Assembly (NCBI GenBank): GCA_000708835.1
Contig: DF236968.1
Location: forward strand, 186,001-250,000
Length of the DNA stretch: 64,000 nt
Source of the DNA: Klebsormidium nitens
Lineage: Eukaryota > Streptophyta > Klebsormidiophyceae > Klebsormidiales > Klebsormidiaceae
Direction: 5' to 3'
Of this stretch, positions 23,301-35,171 are shown piece after piece. A model generated the notes under the pieces. That model saw only the letters and a list, made by a program, of their open reading frames with translations. It was not told the DNA's origin and made no database searches. The position numbers and the translations under genes are program-made. The stretch's first letter is position 1. Every line of letters starts with the position of its first letter.

Positions 23301-26300
23301 TGAACGGTTTGTTTCATTGTCCGGGGGCTCAATCCGCTCGTATTTCCACCCCCCCAGATCGCCCAGATGTTCCGCGAGGCGCTGCAAACCTCCGACTCCG
23401 CGAGCGGCGAGAGCATCGACCCGACCACGTTCGTCGCGATCGCGCGCAAGCATCGCTTATGGAAGTGGACATTCCAGCCCGACGCGGCCGCGGGAGGCGC
23501 GGCCGCGGCCGCGACCGACGCGAAGTCGCCCGACGAAAACCTGTTCTGCATGCTGGACGAGGCGCTGGCCGGGGGAGATAAGCCGGGCGACCAACTAGAG
23601 CGGCTCAAGCAGAAGACGGGCGACCGGGGGGAGAAGACCCGGGCGGTGGTCGCGGGACTGGAAACGAAGCTGGCGGTTTTCTCTAAGGTAGGAAGGCTGC
23701 GGTTCAAAAGAGGAAGTTTGGTGCTTCCTCTCTCCTTTTTGTGCTATTTCCTTCCTTTTTCGTTGTTAATCTGAAGTTTTGAGAGAGTTGTGGAAATATT
23801 TCTCCGTTAAGCCGCTTGATCAGGGAAACATGGGGATCCCCGAGATGCATGTTACCAAAAGCACGCACACGGAAGTGTTGCCGGGCCCTCTGCTAAATCC
23901 CAGTTGCCAGTCTCAGTCTGAGGGTTAAATCACGTTCTAGGCGACTGTAATGGTGACTTCCAGCTTACGCCGGTCGCCAAGCCTGTCAGAGCGACTTGCT
24001 TATTCGAACACGTTCATTGGAGCCTGCCCTCTTGAGACCTGTTTCCGCCTTCACTTGATCCCGCTTCTTACGTCAGGATCCGCTCACTGTGCCTCTCTAA
24101 TCTTGTTTTTTCCGCTTCTGCTCGCTCTTTCTCTGTGTCTGATTCCGCTCGTTCCGCTTCCGCCCGCAGCTGTACCAGGAACGGAAGGACGCGGAGGCGG
24201 CATGGGCGAGCTACCGGCAGCTGGTGGGCGACCTGCAGCACGCCGTGCGCCGCTTCAACAACCCCTTCAAGGTACTGCCTGGGTCGCCGCCCCGAGCACT
24301 TCTTGGAGATCGATCAGAAGTCTGTGCACAAGCAGACACAGATTGTGAGAGGGCAAACTTACAAAGTCCAGACAACGACAGGGCATGCCTCACGTAATTG
24401 GCTTCCTCACTGGATCCAATCGTAGACATCTACATATCTGGCTCAGCTTGCCTGTTTACTCACTCAATTCCAGTCCGCCCTCTGATTCTCGTCCAAGCCC
24501 CACAGGAAGGAATGGTCGCATAACGTGGTCGTAACCACGCTCCAACCACGCTCGAGCATGGTTACGCTTTCTAATCATGCTCGAGCTTAATGTGGTTAAC
24601 GGCTTACGGTAGACTTTTGCCTTTTCTTTAAGCAGGACTGTTTGCTGCCCAGGGGTAGTGTTTGAGGATAGCGTCCATTAGATCGCTTCACCTCGCATTC
24701 TGAGAATAACCTTGCAGTTTCAGAGCGCTTCTCAGTCCCTCAAGACTGGCATCATCCGATCTGAGTTTCGAGAGGACGGTCGAATCATATACTCCGCCGG
24801 AAAGCTCGGTTCAGCTTGTTTTAACATCAAGACAAACGCCTCGTTTCTAACGGGACCCATGTGACTCATGTTAGCCGAGGCTAGCAAGCCTCAGAAGCAC
24901 GATCACCCTTGAGCTCGAGAAGTTTCTGAAACCTGAAATCCCTCCTCCCCGCAGCACGCCGTTCGCGCGATCCTGAACATCGGGCAATTCATCCGCTCCG
25001 CGAGCCCCTCCCCGGCGGCGTCCCCGGCCGGCGACGGGCCCAAGTCGCCCTTCAACCGGGGGCCCAAAACGGGCGCCAGCCGCTTCCAAGAACAGGTCGG
25101 CTTTCAGGGTTTCAGGAGTTAGGGTTTGAGTATTTCAGGGGTTGGGAGTTTCTTGGTTCTCGATAGAGCGAACGGTAAGGTCAATGAAACAACAAGCCCT
25201 CGAAGTAACCAGAGATCAAAAGCAAAGGTTTACGAGCTCCGCACTTGCACCCACTCTAACCCCGGATTAGACCCACCCGTCCTCCGCACTTTCTTCATCT
25301 TGTGCACTGAGCCTACTTTTCACCGAGCTTATCCTTCACTGCATCGATTATGCTGCTTCATTGCTAGTAGTTGCTCGACAACTAGATTAATAACCTTTTC
25401 TGATGAACTCCAAACTCCGACTTTGCCTCTCTCTGCGCCATGGGCCCAGGTGTCTAAGCGTGTATTGAAGAAGTAACCGTCGGAATGCAGGTCGGGGGAT
25501 CCCCCCGGAGCGGCAGAAGGGGGAGCACGGTGCGCAGCTCGTGGCGCGATTCGCCCGTGGTTAAGAAGACGGTTTCGGCGGTCGGGGGAGACCAACCGGG
25601 CACTCCGGAGAGGGTGGTGCCAAGGCCGGGGAGTGGTCGGGAGGTCGCGCAGTCGGCGTGGCGGCCAGGTAAGAAACCGTGGTCTACTGGAACGCGTATA
25701 TCTACAATCTCGGAAATCCGCGGAAAATCGATAAATTACATTAAAACCCTAGGGTATAGTTGACCTGACCCTAAAATCGTCCCAGGGAGGTGGCGTGAAA
25801 AGAGGGCGACGTGGTTGCGGTAGAGTACTTCTGTGCGAGATTTCCGAAACGGGTCGAGACGAGGGGCAAGCTCTCCTTAGCAGCTCCAGTGAGCATGGTT
25901 TATGGAAGTTGGTGCAATTGAGGGTTGTTTCCTGGGCTTGTGAGCATCTGCCGCGAAAACTCCGTGCGTTTGTAAAGATACTTCGAACAAGCATTCGATC
26001 CCGCCCGTGGGTTCCACCGTCGCCTTGTGGAACGCAATGTTCATTTGCTTCTCACAGCTGTCGCACTCAATTTTCTACTTCCTGGTTCGACTCTCTGCCC
26101 TGTTCAAATCTGGATGCCCAAGCCTGCTGTTCCCTTCGAGACCACTCTTTCCAAAATCACGGCATCATTCCGTTTCAATGCACCCACGAAAATCATCCGA
26201 CGTGATACCTACAGTGCCGGGAAGCGGAACAGTATCAGCTTTATCGGAAGTCGTGCCTCGTACTTCGAAATTGACACGTCAAGACAAATTACGGCGCTCC

Positions 26301-27454
26301 ATTCCCAAGAAGCTGACGTCACTCTGACGCTTCCGTTCTGCCTCCTTGCAGGTGGCGGCCACGCCAAACCCTCCAAACCCTCCAAACCTCTCAGCGCGCT
26401 CGCGCCGCAGAGCGAGCGGCCGCGAAGCCGAAACAACGACCGCCCGCGATCGCCGGACCGGCCCAAGAGCCCCTCTCAGGAGCAGCCACGTGTCATCCCC
26501 TCGCCGAATTTCGTCGCCAAGCTGGCGCCTGAGGAGCCTGCGGTTCCCCTGGCCGCGGTAGGGCGACCAGGGAGCCCTTCTTACAGAGTGGTTCCGTCGC
26601 CGGAAAGCATCGGCGTAATAATCGGGGAAAGACTTAGTTTTGATGGTGAAACGCTGGCAGGACGTTCGGGGCGACAGAGCAGTGCTGGACACAGCAGGCC
26701 GGGGTCGCCCGAAAAGCCCTCCCGGGCGCCGTCTCGGGAAGGCGCAAAGGAAGATATCAGCGTGACGAGCGGAAGAGCCAGTCCGGCGGCGCCTATGAAC
26801 GGAACGGAATTAGGGGTGGCGAGAGAACGGTCTAGACCAAGTACGCCCGAAAGGCTTGGCGGTTTGGGACGGCGGCCGCTGAGCGGCCTTTCTGGGGCGA
26901 AGAAGTTCGAGGTTCCGATCTGGCAGTCGAGCACGCCCGTTGAGCGGAACGAGCGGAACGAGCGGAAGGCACGAAGAACGCAGAGCTCACGGCGCTCGAG
27001 CGACAACGCGCTGCCCGCGGTCGCCGAGAAGGACGACGACGGAAGCGGAAGCCACCGGAACGCAGGGGAATCGACCGCAAGCAGGCTGGAGAGCATTCAG
27101 GCGAGCCTGTACGAGCGGCTGGCGGCGATTCCGGCGTCCGAGGACGGGCGGAACCCGGACGGAACGGACGCTTTCTCGGACCTGACGTCGGCTCCGTCGT
27201 TTGAAGAGGCGCTCAAGGCACTGGAGAGGAGAGTCTCGGACAAAAGTTCCGTGTCGGATGGTCGGCGGTCGTCCGGATCTCGGAGCTCGCGGCGGAGTGC
27301 GTCCGAAAGTCCAAACCGGGCGGGGAGTAGACTCTCGGGTACTGACCGGGGCACTCCGCCGGGCAAAGCGGGGAGCCTTAAGAAGGATCCGGCGGAAAGC
27401 GGAACGGACGCTCGGATGCACAACTCTGTTCGCTTCGTCGACTCGCCAGCTTGA
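14376..27454 (+). CDS. Large EF-hand / coiled-coil protein, unrecognised (15 exons)
   Basis: Exons: 14376-14715, 15145-15554, 16114-16482, 16827-17036, 17465-17665, 18202-18505, 18855-19039, 20046-20173, 20913-21104, 21954-22137, 23358-23687, 24170-24271, 24955-25095, 25491-25668 and 26352-27454. All are GT-AG with consistent phases, giving 1458 residues. Layout: a Pro/Ser-rich N-terminus; a predicted coiled coil around residues 374-510 (REREHAAATRAERLEQ type); a poly-Arg patch; then a globular block from about 612 that contains VKPKGWLLKVIAQLY and LHEFVYDWHLNRYGL. One canonical EF-hand loop, DINHDGVMTFDE, lies at 814-825. A second helical region follows, and a long Ser/Arg/Pro-rich, probably disordered tail. 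The WLLKVIAQLY...EFVYD block reminds me of proteins in flagellated protists and chytrids, but that is recollection only. A calcium-responsive scaffold is the most I would infer. Several introns carry decayed copies of exon edges. Confidence 0.82.
18628..18722 (+). repeat. Decayed copy of EF-hand gene exon 7 start
   Basis: An AG acceptor and about 90 nt align with 18848-18940, the start of exon 7. They share CCTGCGCAG, GGTTGCTCAAGGTGATC-like and GCGAGCGACAGCTTC-like blocks. The copy is 220 nt upstream of the true acceptor and has lost the reading frame. Confidence 0.8.
18725..18800 (+). repeat. Degenerate telomere-like C-rich tract in intron
   Basis: An irregular run of CCCAAA, CCCTGA and CCCTAGA units lies between the decayed and the true exon 7 acceptors. 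It resembles plant-type telomere repeats (CCCTAAA) but is degenerate and could simply be a C-rich intron tract. Confidence 0.5.
19119..19508 (+). repeat. Three decayed copies of EF-hand gene exon 7 end plus donor
   Basis: After the true exon 7 donor at 19040, the exon's 3' half (GAGTTCGT...GCCTGCGCACG...GCGGTGAGG) and about 80 nt of intron recur at 19119, 19262 and 19397, spacings of 143 and 135 nt. Divergence rises, and in the second copy GCGGTGAGG has become GCGATGAGG. The 5'-most copy is the intact one, joined to the rest of the exon. Confidence 0.85.
21230..21300 (+). repeat. Copy of EF-hand gene exon 9 end plus donor
   Basis: About 70 nt repeat 21061-21130, the last codons of exon 9 (FIVSRIEPLI) and the following GTGAGGGG donor, with few substitutions. 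The spacing is 169 nt. It is flanked by further repeated segments around 21200 and 21401 (GATGTCATCTGAGTCGCT). Confidence 0.85.
21436..21850 (+). repeat. Three decayed copies of EF-hand gene exon 10 start
   Basis: GGAC(G/C)TACGACGC with a preceding AG acceptor occurs at 21442, 21621 and 21778, and then as the true exon at 21954. Spacings are 179, 157 and 176 nt. The copy nearest the real exon preserves most of LMALLEEWQR; the farther two are shorter and more diverged. A degenerate telomere-like CCCTAAA tract lies at about 21682-21775. Confidence 0.85.
22790..22880 (-). other. tRNA-like B-box match within intron
   Basis: On the minus strand a GGTTCGATCC box, similar to a polymerase III B box, follows a weak A-box-like stretch by a tRNA-like distance. 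The T-arm does not pair properly and no cloverleaf forms. At best it is a relic of a tRNA-derived SINE inside the intron before exon 11 of the EF-hand gene. Confidence 0.15.
23085..23350 (+). repeat. Two tandem copies of EF-hand gene exon 11 start
   Basis: The acceptor and about 70 nt of exon 11 (IAQMFREALQTS...SGESI) occur at 23091 and 23225 before the true exon at 23358. Spacings are 134 and 133 nt. The linking intron sequence (TTGTCCGGGGG...CGCTCGTATTTCCACC) is repeated too. These are the least diverged copies in the window and probably the most recent. Confidence 0.9.
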
Positions 27455-28816
27455 GAGGCTGGCCCGAAAAGTAAACGGCATATATTTTGTATAGTAAGCG
27501 AAGAATGTTTAGAAGTATAATGCACGCATCTCGTTTGTCAGTTACTGCGCGGCAAGCCGAGTGCACCCCAAGGTCACTTGATGCCAAGCGTCGCCAGCAT
27601 GGAATGATCAATCGTTCTGCAACGTCTTTGAGCCTTCTCGGGCATACCTATGAATGGCGATTGAACGCGTTAAACGAGAATTTGCAATTCAAATCACGCC
27701 AACGGTGCTCTGTCAACATCACGGTTTTGTATGCACGTAGATCTGGAGTTATTTGCTGATCGTCGAGGACCTCCATTCCGGAAATTTCACGGATAAGAAT
27801 ATGGCCGGACCGAGCTTTTGAGGAAGGGCGAAGTCATTCCAATTGCTACAGTAACCCCTCTCGAGGATGCCCGTACTTTTCAGATAACGTCTATATCTTC
27901 CAGTAGCACTGAGGCTTCAAAATATATCCTTAATGCGATACTGCAAGCGCTCTACTAGCTGACTATGCTCGGAGAGTTGACAGGGTTGTGACTTCACAAG
28001 CGTTTGAAAGTCCATGCATGTGACGATTTCAATCCCACTTCTCTTCTTTCGTGTAGCCTACAGGGAATGTACACTGACTCTGATTATCATGCCGCGCCTC
28101 CCATTCTGTCGCTCGATGTGAAAAGCGTTTATTGAGCTGTGCCTTGCTATATGACGACGTCGGGTATGCTTGTGGACCCGAATCTCATTCGCGTCACCTT
28201 CGCGACGTGCGAATCCAAGCAAGCAAAGCTCGTCAGGTTATTCTTTTGATTCTAAGCTCTCGTTGCCAAATTCTTCATGCGTATACCGATCCAGCCTAGT
28301 TAGTGCATGCCAACCGCGTGCAACTGAGTCGTCCGGGGCTGATGAAGAACCTAGCTTGTAATTTTCACAATTGTGTCTCCTGCAAGTGTACAAGATTGCC
28401 CCAACATTGCAAGCCCAAGTTGGTCAAATTTTGCAGAACGCTGCGTACCCGTGATCACAGGTCTTCCCAACGTGGCTGACATCGTTGAGGCTCGAGGTGA
28501 GCACCTCCAATCGAAAGCTCGAACTGATCAGACGTCGGAAACTTGAGAAGCCACCAACCGAAGGATCCGACTAGTCGGACAAACTCGGAATTCAAAGGTG
28601 CGTGCCGCTGCAGCAGCTCGCGCGCTCGCGTACACTTATACCGATGATGCAATTCCGGTCTGATGCAGCTCATTATGCTGTTCCGTTCGATTATCGTCGA
28701 CGTCCGCCGGAACAGCTGCGGCAGCCTGGTCTGCTCTCTAGCCCGCCACTCACCTGTGACCTAGCTTGATAATGCACATTGATCACCAAAGAGCTGAGCG
28801 CTGAAGCCTGAAGAGC
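27455..28816. other. Intergenic region
   Basis: 1.36 kb between the EF-hand gene and the phosphatase-like gene, which are in tandem on the plus strand. No coding exon is recognisable. It should hold the 3' UTR of the former and the promoter of the latter. Confidence 0.5.
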
Positions 28817-31800
28817 ATGGCGTCCTCCCTTCTCGTACGTAATGCTCAGGGTGCTTTTTGTAGAGCATCCTGTTCCTTTTCTTCTTTGAAAAATCCTGAC
28901 GAAAGAGTCTCCAGTGATAGTTGTCAGTGGTTAAGCTGGGTTGGCGAAGCAAATGCCGTCCGCAGGGGGCAGGGGGCAAAGGGTCAGAGGAGATGTCCAA
29001 GAAGTTTTGCAGTGGGGCAATTGCATCGTGGTGGAGTTGTAAGCATGCAGAGTGCACAAGCGGAAACGTCAGAAACAGTCGAAGAACCACAGCGTGCCTT
29101 CGATGTCTCCAGCAATTGTGTCACTCCGTCGTTTCGGTCTGCGCCTTGGCAGGGCACCAACAATGAGGCAAGTCGCCAGGCACCAGCATTGAGTGAATCT
29201 CATCTCTGTATTAGTCGAACTGAATTGCACTACCACCAGCTCCCCATGCCCATAGTTGTGCAGGAATTTCTGACTAGACTTGCTTCCGTAATGTAGGATG
29301 AGCCTTTCAAGTTTCCTTTTATTGCCAAGACCAGAACGTCATTGCATATTCAAAGTTAGTGACTATCAAGTGTATCACTTAGCACCACCACCACCCTATT
29401 TGTCTTAAAGGGGCTTGCAGAGTTGTAAATACTCACAATCTGTGGCGAGCAAGGGCAGCATTTAAATCAAGGGCGTGAAAAATGACCTCAAAATGCAAAG
29501 ACCTGCTGCTGTTTGCTCGATTGCCTGCAAAGGCTCTCAATCATGCCTCTCGTTGTGATCTATCCTTAGAACAATGTTGGGCAGTCTCTAGTTCCTAGCC
29601 GCAAAGAATGTTCGTATCAAGATCTGTGTCAATCACCAGATGAATTGCAGCACTATTAAAAGATGCCCCTTACAATCTGCTGCACATCTGTCTAACTCTG
29701 GTTGTGTGTAAAAGAAGAGGACATGGCGTGTCTTCCTAGACGACACAGCTTGATTCCGAAATACATTCTCAGCGCTAACTTCTTGATCAATCTTAACCCC
29801 GGTGGCACTTGTGGATTGCAGAGGGAGACGGACAGCGCTAAGGCGAATATTCTGTTCCTCAGCGAGGGCAATGTTTGCCGGTCCATCTATGCAGAGGCCA
29901 TGTTCAATGGGATGCTAGCAGAACGTGGTCTAGATAACGTAGTCGCTTGTGCTTCGAAGGTAGTATCTCAGATCCTATGCTTCTGTTTCCTTCCTTTTAT
30001 AGGCAGGAGAGTAATTCAAAACCTATGGCAAATGCTTGCAGTGGCAAGTATCGACAGGCTCGTTTTGGCAAAAGAGTTGTCTTTGAGTTGAAGATGAACA
30101 GCTCGATGCCTCCTTCGATAATTTGGGGTTGCTGCTTGCTTGATGTCATGGCCATGGCCTGTAAGCTCACCTTTAAATCTCATGCCACAATAAATTGAGA
30201 TTGTCATGGCACCCTCTTTGAGAGGAAACAGAAGTCGACCATTTTGTACATTGCTATCCCCAACAGATAGGAAGAATAGGAAGTGCTCTGTCCTGTCCTC
30301 AAGGTAGAAGTTGCAGTTACTGGCTGCCTTGCATCTGGTGGGAACAGTCCCTCTGGTAAGCATAGTCACTCCGATAAGAATGGCCCCTCTGCCGCGCGTA
30401 GTCCGTCTACCGTCAAGGATGTTCTTCTGGATCAAGAGCTTGTTCCTTTCTGGTTTTGTGCAGGCAACGAAAGATTACAACGTGGGGGAGCCACCGGACC
30501 CTCGGGCCGTGCAGGTTGCAGAGGAACTGGGGATCAGATTAAGGGAGGGGGCGACCGCACGCCTAATAGGTGCGCCTCATCTGCATTGATGGTGTTGTTG
30601 CTGGTTTGACAGAGCTTGACGGCAGAGAATATTTTGGGCCATAGCCAATTCGGACACCTTGGCTATACCACTTGTATAGCCAAGGGGGTTCCTGGACACA
30701 CCCTTCCAAAACACTCCTTCCGCAGATGCAAAGCATGCAGCATTCCTGCAGTTTACTGAAAGGGGGGCAGCGCAAGGCAGATCGGGATTTGGCGTAAATC
30801 TTTCTTTGCCTCCATTGTTAGGGTCTCATCAAGGGCAAGGGACTTTTTCCGCTGGCCATGAAGAGAATCTTGGTCCAAGCACTTCCTCAAACGACCTGCT
30901 GTTTTGACGATCTCTTCAGTTACGGGCTATCGTTGGACAAAGCCTCTGATTGTCAGTGGCCGTGGCCGTTTGTTGCCGATGCAGAGACGGCAAGGGCCGG
31001 CAATATTTGGGGCGACTGGCACAGACCTACTGAGAATCTCAAAAAGCGAGGCGCAAAAGCGCTCTGTAAGTATCGAACTCTATTGGAGGAGTTTATGATT
31101 TCTAAGTCTCTTGCTTCTGGATTGAAAGGGTGCGGTTTTTGGTGCAGATCATGCGAAGGACATCGTCCAATACGACCTGATCCTGTGCTTCGACAAGGTC
31201 TGTTTTCCTTTACCCCTTTCTCCTTTTCCGCCTCTTGACAGTTGGGAGTTGCTCTGTAAAGGAGCGTTGTTGACACTAAACCCTGGCAACCTCGGCCGTT
31301 GCTTAGCCTCAGAGCAACTTCTTTTGAGTCTTTGAGTCAATGTTCGGGAAGCTTTTCAAAAGTGCTCGTTGAGCTACTTTTTGGAAATCTTTCTTTGAAC
31401 CACCCAATCGTGGGATTGAAATGAGTATGTACGTCTTTGCAGTTCAACGCCGCTGACGTTCTCAAGGAGATCTCCGTCTACGACACCATCGACTCCACGG
31501 GCCGTTACTCCGTACGCGTAAGGCGCCTGGGGGAGTTTGCCAGAAGTCGAGCAGTGAGCGCCCCACTATTCCGCTTCGTTAGCGTCAACTGACGACGACA
31601 CTCCCTGCGTTTCAAAGGTCTCTTCTTATTGTACTCTTTCCCTTTTTATTGATTCAACTGCGACATACTTGATCAAAGCCCACCGGAAGAATGTTTCTGA
31701 TTCGAAAGAGCTACGTTAAGGCAAGCCTCGGCCGCTGAGAGGAATATGAGCCTTAATCGGATCTGACATGCTTCGCAGTATCCACCTCAAAACCCTACAG

Positions 31801-32895
31801 TCGACGAACCCCAGCCATTTCCTGGGACAGGTCTCACCAACGTAGCCGTTCAATATCACTCCTCGAAGCAACTGCTGCGAGTGGATAAGGAATGTCTTGC
31901 TCCTCTTGATGCAGCCAGGTTAGGGAAGATGAAAAAAGCCAGCATTCGCACTAGCAACATCGGGAGACGAAAATTTCGTTAGACTAGAGTACTTCGTAAG
32001 TCTAGAGCATCTTCATTGGAATACCGACGTAGAATGACGTCAGCTATCTCAACTTTGCCTGTTGCCTGCAGATCGAGGAGGTGGACGATCCTCTTTACGG
32101 AAACATGGGTGGAGCTGACGAGTTCGTAAGTTATTGTGACCTTCAGACACCCATTCGCTCCTCTTCAGTCCGGCCTACATGGAAATCAGCGGTTCGTTGC
32201 CATGATAGGTCCCCCCAGAAATTCATGCAAGCAGCGTCTGCGTTCCGCGTCTCGTCAACTTACCGGTTTCTTTGCTCTCGTCTTCGTGGAGAAGCACGGA
32301 AATACGGTTTTGACACTACCATTTTTGGCGCTGGCTCAAGCTGCCGACGAGCACAAGCAAGAGCTCGCACTTGACAGGAAACGGCTTCCTGACGCGACGC
32401 AGGAAAACCTCCGGCAGTGCGCGCGGGACGTTTGGGACTGTTGCGAGGGGCTTGCCGACAAGCTGCAGGAGATGTACCAGGAGTTGCCAGGTAAGACTCC
32501 TCAGACATCTTGTCGGTTTGACCAGATAGGATTAGGTGAGAGCGACTTTTTGCAATTCAGGCCGTGCTTCACGACCTTCTTTTTCTCTTTCGCCGGGCAC
32601 TTCAGCTCGTTGTGCATTCTCTTCCCGGTATTGCCAATCTGCTTTTCTAAACGACCCGCGCTTGGTGATTGAGGACAATGCTCGACTATCCAAAATGTAG
32701 TTGTCCGGGTGTCCGAGCGCGTTTGGAGCATAAAAGACGAAGATTCAAAAGAAGAGTGCAAACGCAACCCGCGTACTTTTTGCAGAAGGTGAAAGTCTGC
32801 AAGGAGCCATCGCTCAGTCGCTTGCAGGAATGGAGACGTTTGACTGGTTGGTGCCACCTATGCTCCAAAAGCGAGAGAAAGCGTCTTCTATTTGA
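28817..32895 (+). CDS. Low-molecular-weight tyrosine-phosphatase-like protein, catalytic Cys missing
   Basis: LMW-PTP fold protein, probably plastid-targeted. Exons: 28817-29038 (tentative transit-peptide exon), 29822-29959, 30464-30569, 31148-31197, 31443-31553, 32072-32125, 32403-32490 and 32786-32895. All are GT-AG with consistent phases, giving 292 residues. The P-loop reads ILFLSEGNVCRS (residues 84-95), whereas active members have C-X5-R-S with Cys where Ser88 stands, so the nucleophile is absent. The Asp-Pro general-acid loop survives as VDDPLYGN (213-220). DLILCFDK and VRRLGEFARS match the family. The tail is 40-50 residues of Leu/Trp/Pro-rich sequence. The start is uncertain: an unspliced start at 29723 would give a shorter leader reading straight into the P-loop exon. 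I infer a pseudophosphatase or a binding protein. Confidence 0.82.
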
Positions 32896-34477
32896 TGCAA
32901 GAGCTTTCAACTATTAGGACCAACGGTCCTTCACGTTGCAGCCAGTTCGAAGCTTTGAGCGATAAGCGGAAGTCTTTGATAACTTGATATGGAACAACTG
33001 AAGAATAAGACACGAGTTGCCAGCCGTCAAGCGGAGTATCCTCTGGCTCTTAACCACCGCTAGCCGGGAGACTCCGGATTATCCTCCTCTTAAATCTGAG
33101 CAGGTATTACTGTCGAGACAAGCATGTCGTAGTTTTATGGCTTAACTGACCTTTTTGGCAACGAGCGACGGAAATGTCAGACCTGACCATCTTGGCGTGC
33201 AATTCCGTGTGTAGTATTGGTAATAGCGCACCATGCCATGTAGAGCTAGTCTGCAAGGCACATCACTTTGGGGGGGGGGTCTGACGCCCGAGGCCTGTGC
33301 AAGATACATCCGAAACCATCCGATGGCTAACGAACTACACAGCATGATAGTCGTACTGATCGCTGGAGTCTGTGTCTAGAAGCGTTCTTGTATTTGTTAT
33401 ATACCGGGGTCTTATCGATATGCGTATACCGAATCCATGAATTAAGTACCATGTTAAGCACCATGCGCGTGCGTTATGCACAATCCTGCTCAAGCCCTTT
33501 ATGTTTTCAAAGGAGGAGATCAGCGCATGCCATGGGTTCTGATCGATCAAGCGCACGATAGAGCGGCTCTCATGTCTGCAGCGGCTTCAAGTTTCGGAGC
33601 GCGCTTCTCATAGAAGACAGGCTTCGCGCAATTCGACGATCGTAATCTCGTGCTCTACTGGGGATTGCGTCAAACCTGATACCGGTGAACACCATGCCCG
33701 TCGCACATGCACTATCGCGCAATATCCCTTGAATATACCCCAGTTGATAACCCATCGTATAGGAAGGATTTGAGGCCTCGGTTTCACGCCTAGTTACCGC
33801 CCGACTTTCTACCACAGGTTTGCCTCTCTGCCTGTCGAAAGCCTTGAAAGGGTTTTGCGATTTGCAGATAAGTTTACGGTTTATAAGCAGGGACTCTGTG
33901 GGAGATAGTGGGGGACAGACAGCGTCCACCGGTATCAGATCTGACGCAATTCTCAGTAGGTTTACTATGTTAGATTGCGTTGGGTTTGGACACGCAGAAC
34001 GATCAGAATCATGTTATCTCGCAGATCGACTGTCGGGTCTCTCTGCACGGCCCACTGGCAGCCAGCCTGGCATGTCGAGGGTCGTAGTCCGCGGCGCCCA
34101 CATAGCTGCCCGTCATAGTTTGCCGTACACTCCACACTTGGTAGAACATCTAGTGTGAGTGGACATACATTGAGAACCGAACACATTGACCGCACAACAT
34201 CCCCACAACATCATTGCCAATAGGAACTGAAAGCTGCAAGATCTGACCAGTGGTCTTGCTGGCTGGATTGCTGTGCCTTGTCGCCAGAGGAAGTCATGCT
34301 ATCATTGCATGGTTCCATGGTCGGTGAAGCCGGCAGTAAGTAGTTCGAGCAACCTAAGATTGGTCCTTTACCCACGCTCCTCGACTTGACCTTCTCTCTC
34401 CGGCTGGTATGAAAGTCAACCAAAGGGCCACACTGAGTACCCTCTCGCCCTTCCCCCCATCTCACAATCCCACGTGG
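32896..34477. other. Intergenic region
   Basis: 1.6 kb with no recognisable exon on either strand. A run of ten G lies near 33271-33280. Several short AT-rich palindromic stretches are present but no complete mobile element is visible. Confidence 0.5.
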
Positions 34478-34805
34478 CAGAAACAACTAGAATAGCCAGA
34501 GTTTCTTCTTGACCTCGGCCTTTTTCAGAAACTTTGGGCACAGAAGGCCCTTCCGGGCTGCTCGAGCCCAAAGAGGGGGGACCCCGCTCGGCCACACCCC
34601 TGGGAGTACTTCCCTGACCGCGCTACGCCAAGTACGGACATGACACGAAATGACTACACATCAGTATAATTCTAAGTTCGAGCGAAGATAACTTGGTGTC
34701 AAGCCTAAGACAGGCTGGCAAAGGCGAGGAAGGAGACCATGCTCGGCTGTGCCCCCGCTGTGTCCCTTGGTGTTTTTGATCGCGCTGCCCAACGAACTAC
34801 GGCTT
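34478..34805 (-). pseudogene. Stray copy of FtsZ2 last exon and adjoining intron repeats
   Basis: On the minus strand this matches the terminal exon of FtsZ2 (38396-38518) and at least one and a half of the tandem intron units upstream of it. The C-terminal peptide is recognisable (KFLKKAEVKKK then TAG at 34489-34487, against [11 protein letters not shown] in FtsZ2). The acceptor region has changed so the frame would shift, and no other FtsZ exon lies nearby. I read it as a segmental duplicate made after the intron repeats had formed, now separated from FtsZ2 by the LRR gene. Confidence 0.75.
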
Positions 34806-35171
34806 ATGACTGCGGCTTATACAGTAATCGACTTACGATACCACGACTTGGAGTTGTGATGGCGCTGCCTGCGCTTCCTCGCAGCGCTTTCTTCCTTCCG
34901 GTTTGTTTCGCCGGACACGGAGCCCGCCGGAACGATGGGCAGAAGAGCTTAAAACCCTCGAAACCCCGCGCGTCTCTCTGATGCGCATGTAGCCATACGC
35001 TGCCGCGGTCGCAAAGTCGATCTAGCTGGCCAGGTCGGATGCGCCGACCGCGCGCCAGGACTAAAAGCCTCACTTTCAACCTGAATGAGTTTGTTCAACT
35101 CCATTTCATTTCAAGTGGTGACCGTTTCCGTTTCCTGAGGCGGAGGGAGGCTTTGCAGCGTGTTCCTCGCC

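Noticed and set aside
26581-27525. Several long minus-strand frames
   Set aside because: They mirror the GC-rich, Ser/Arg-rich last exon of the EF-hand gene and carry no family motif.
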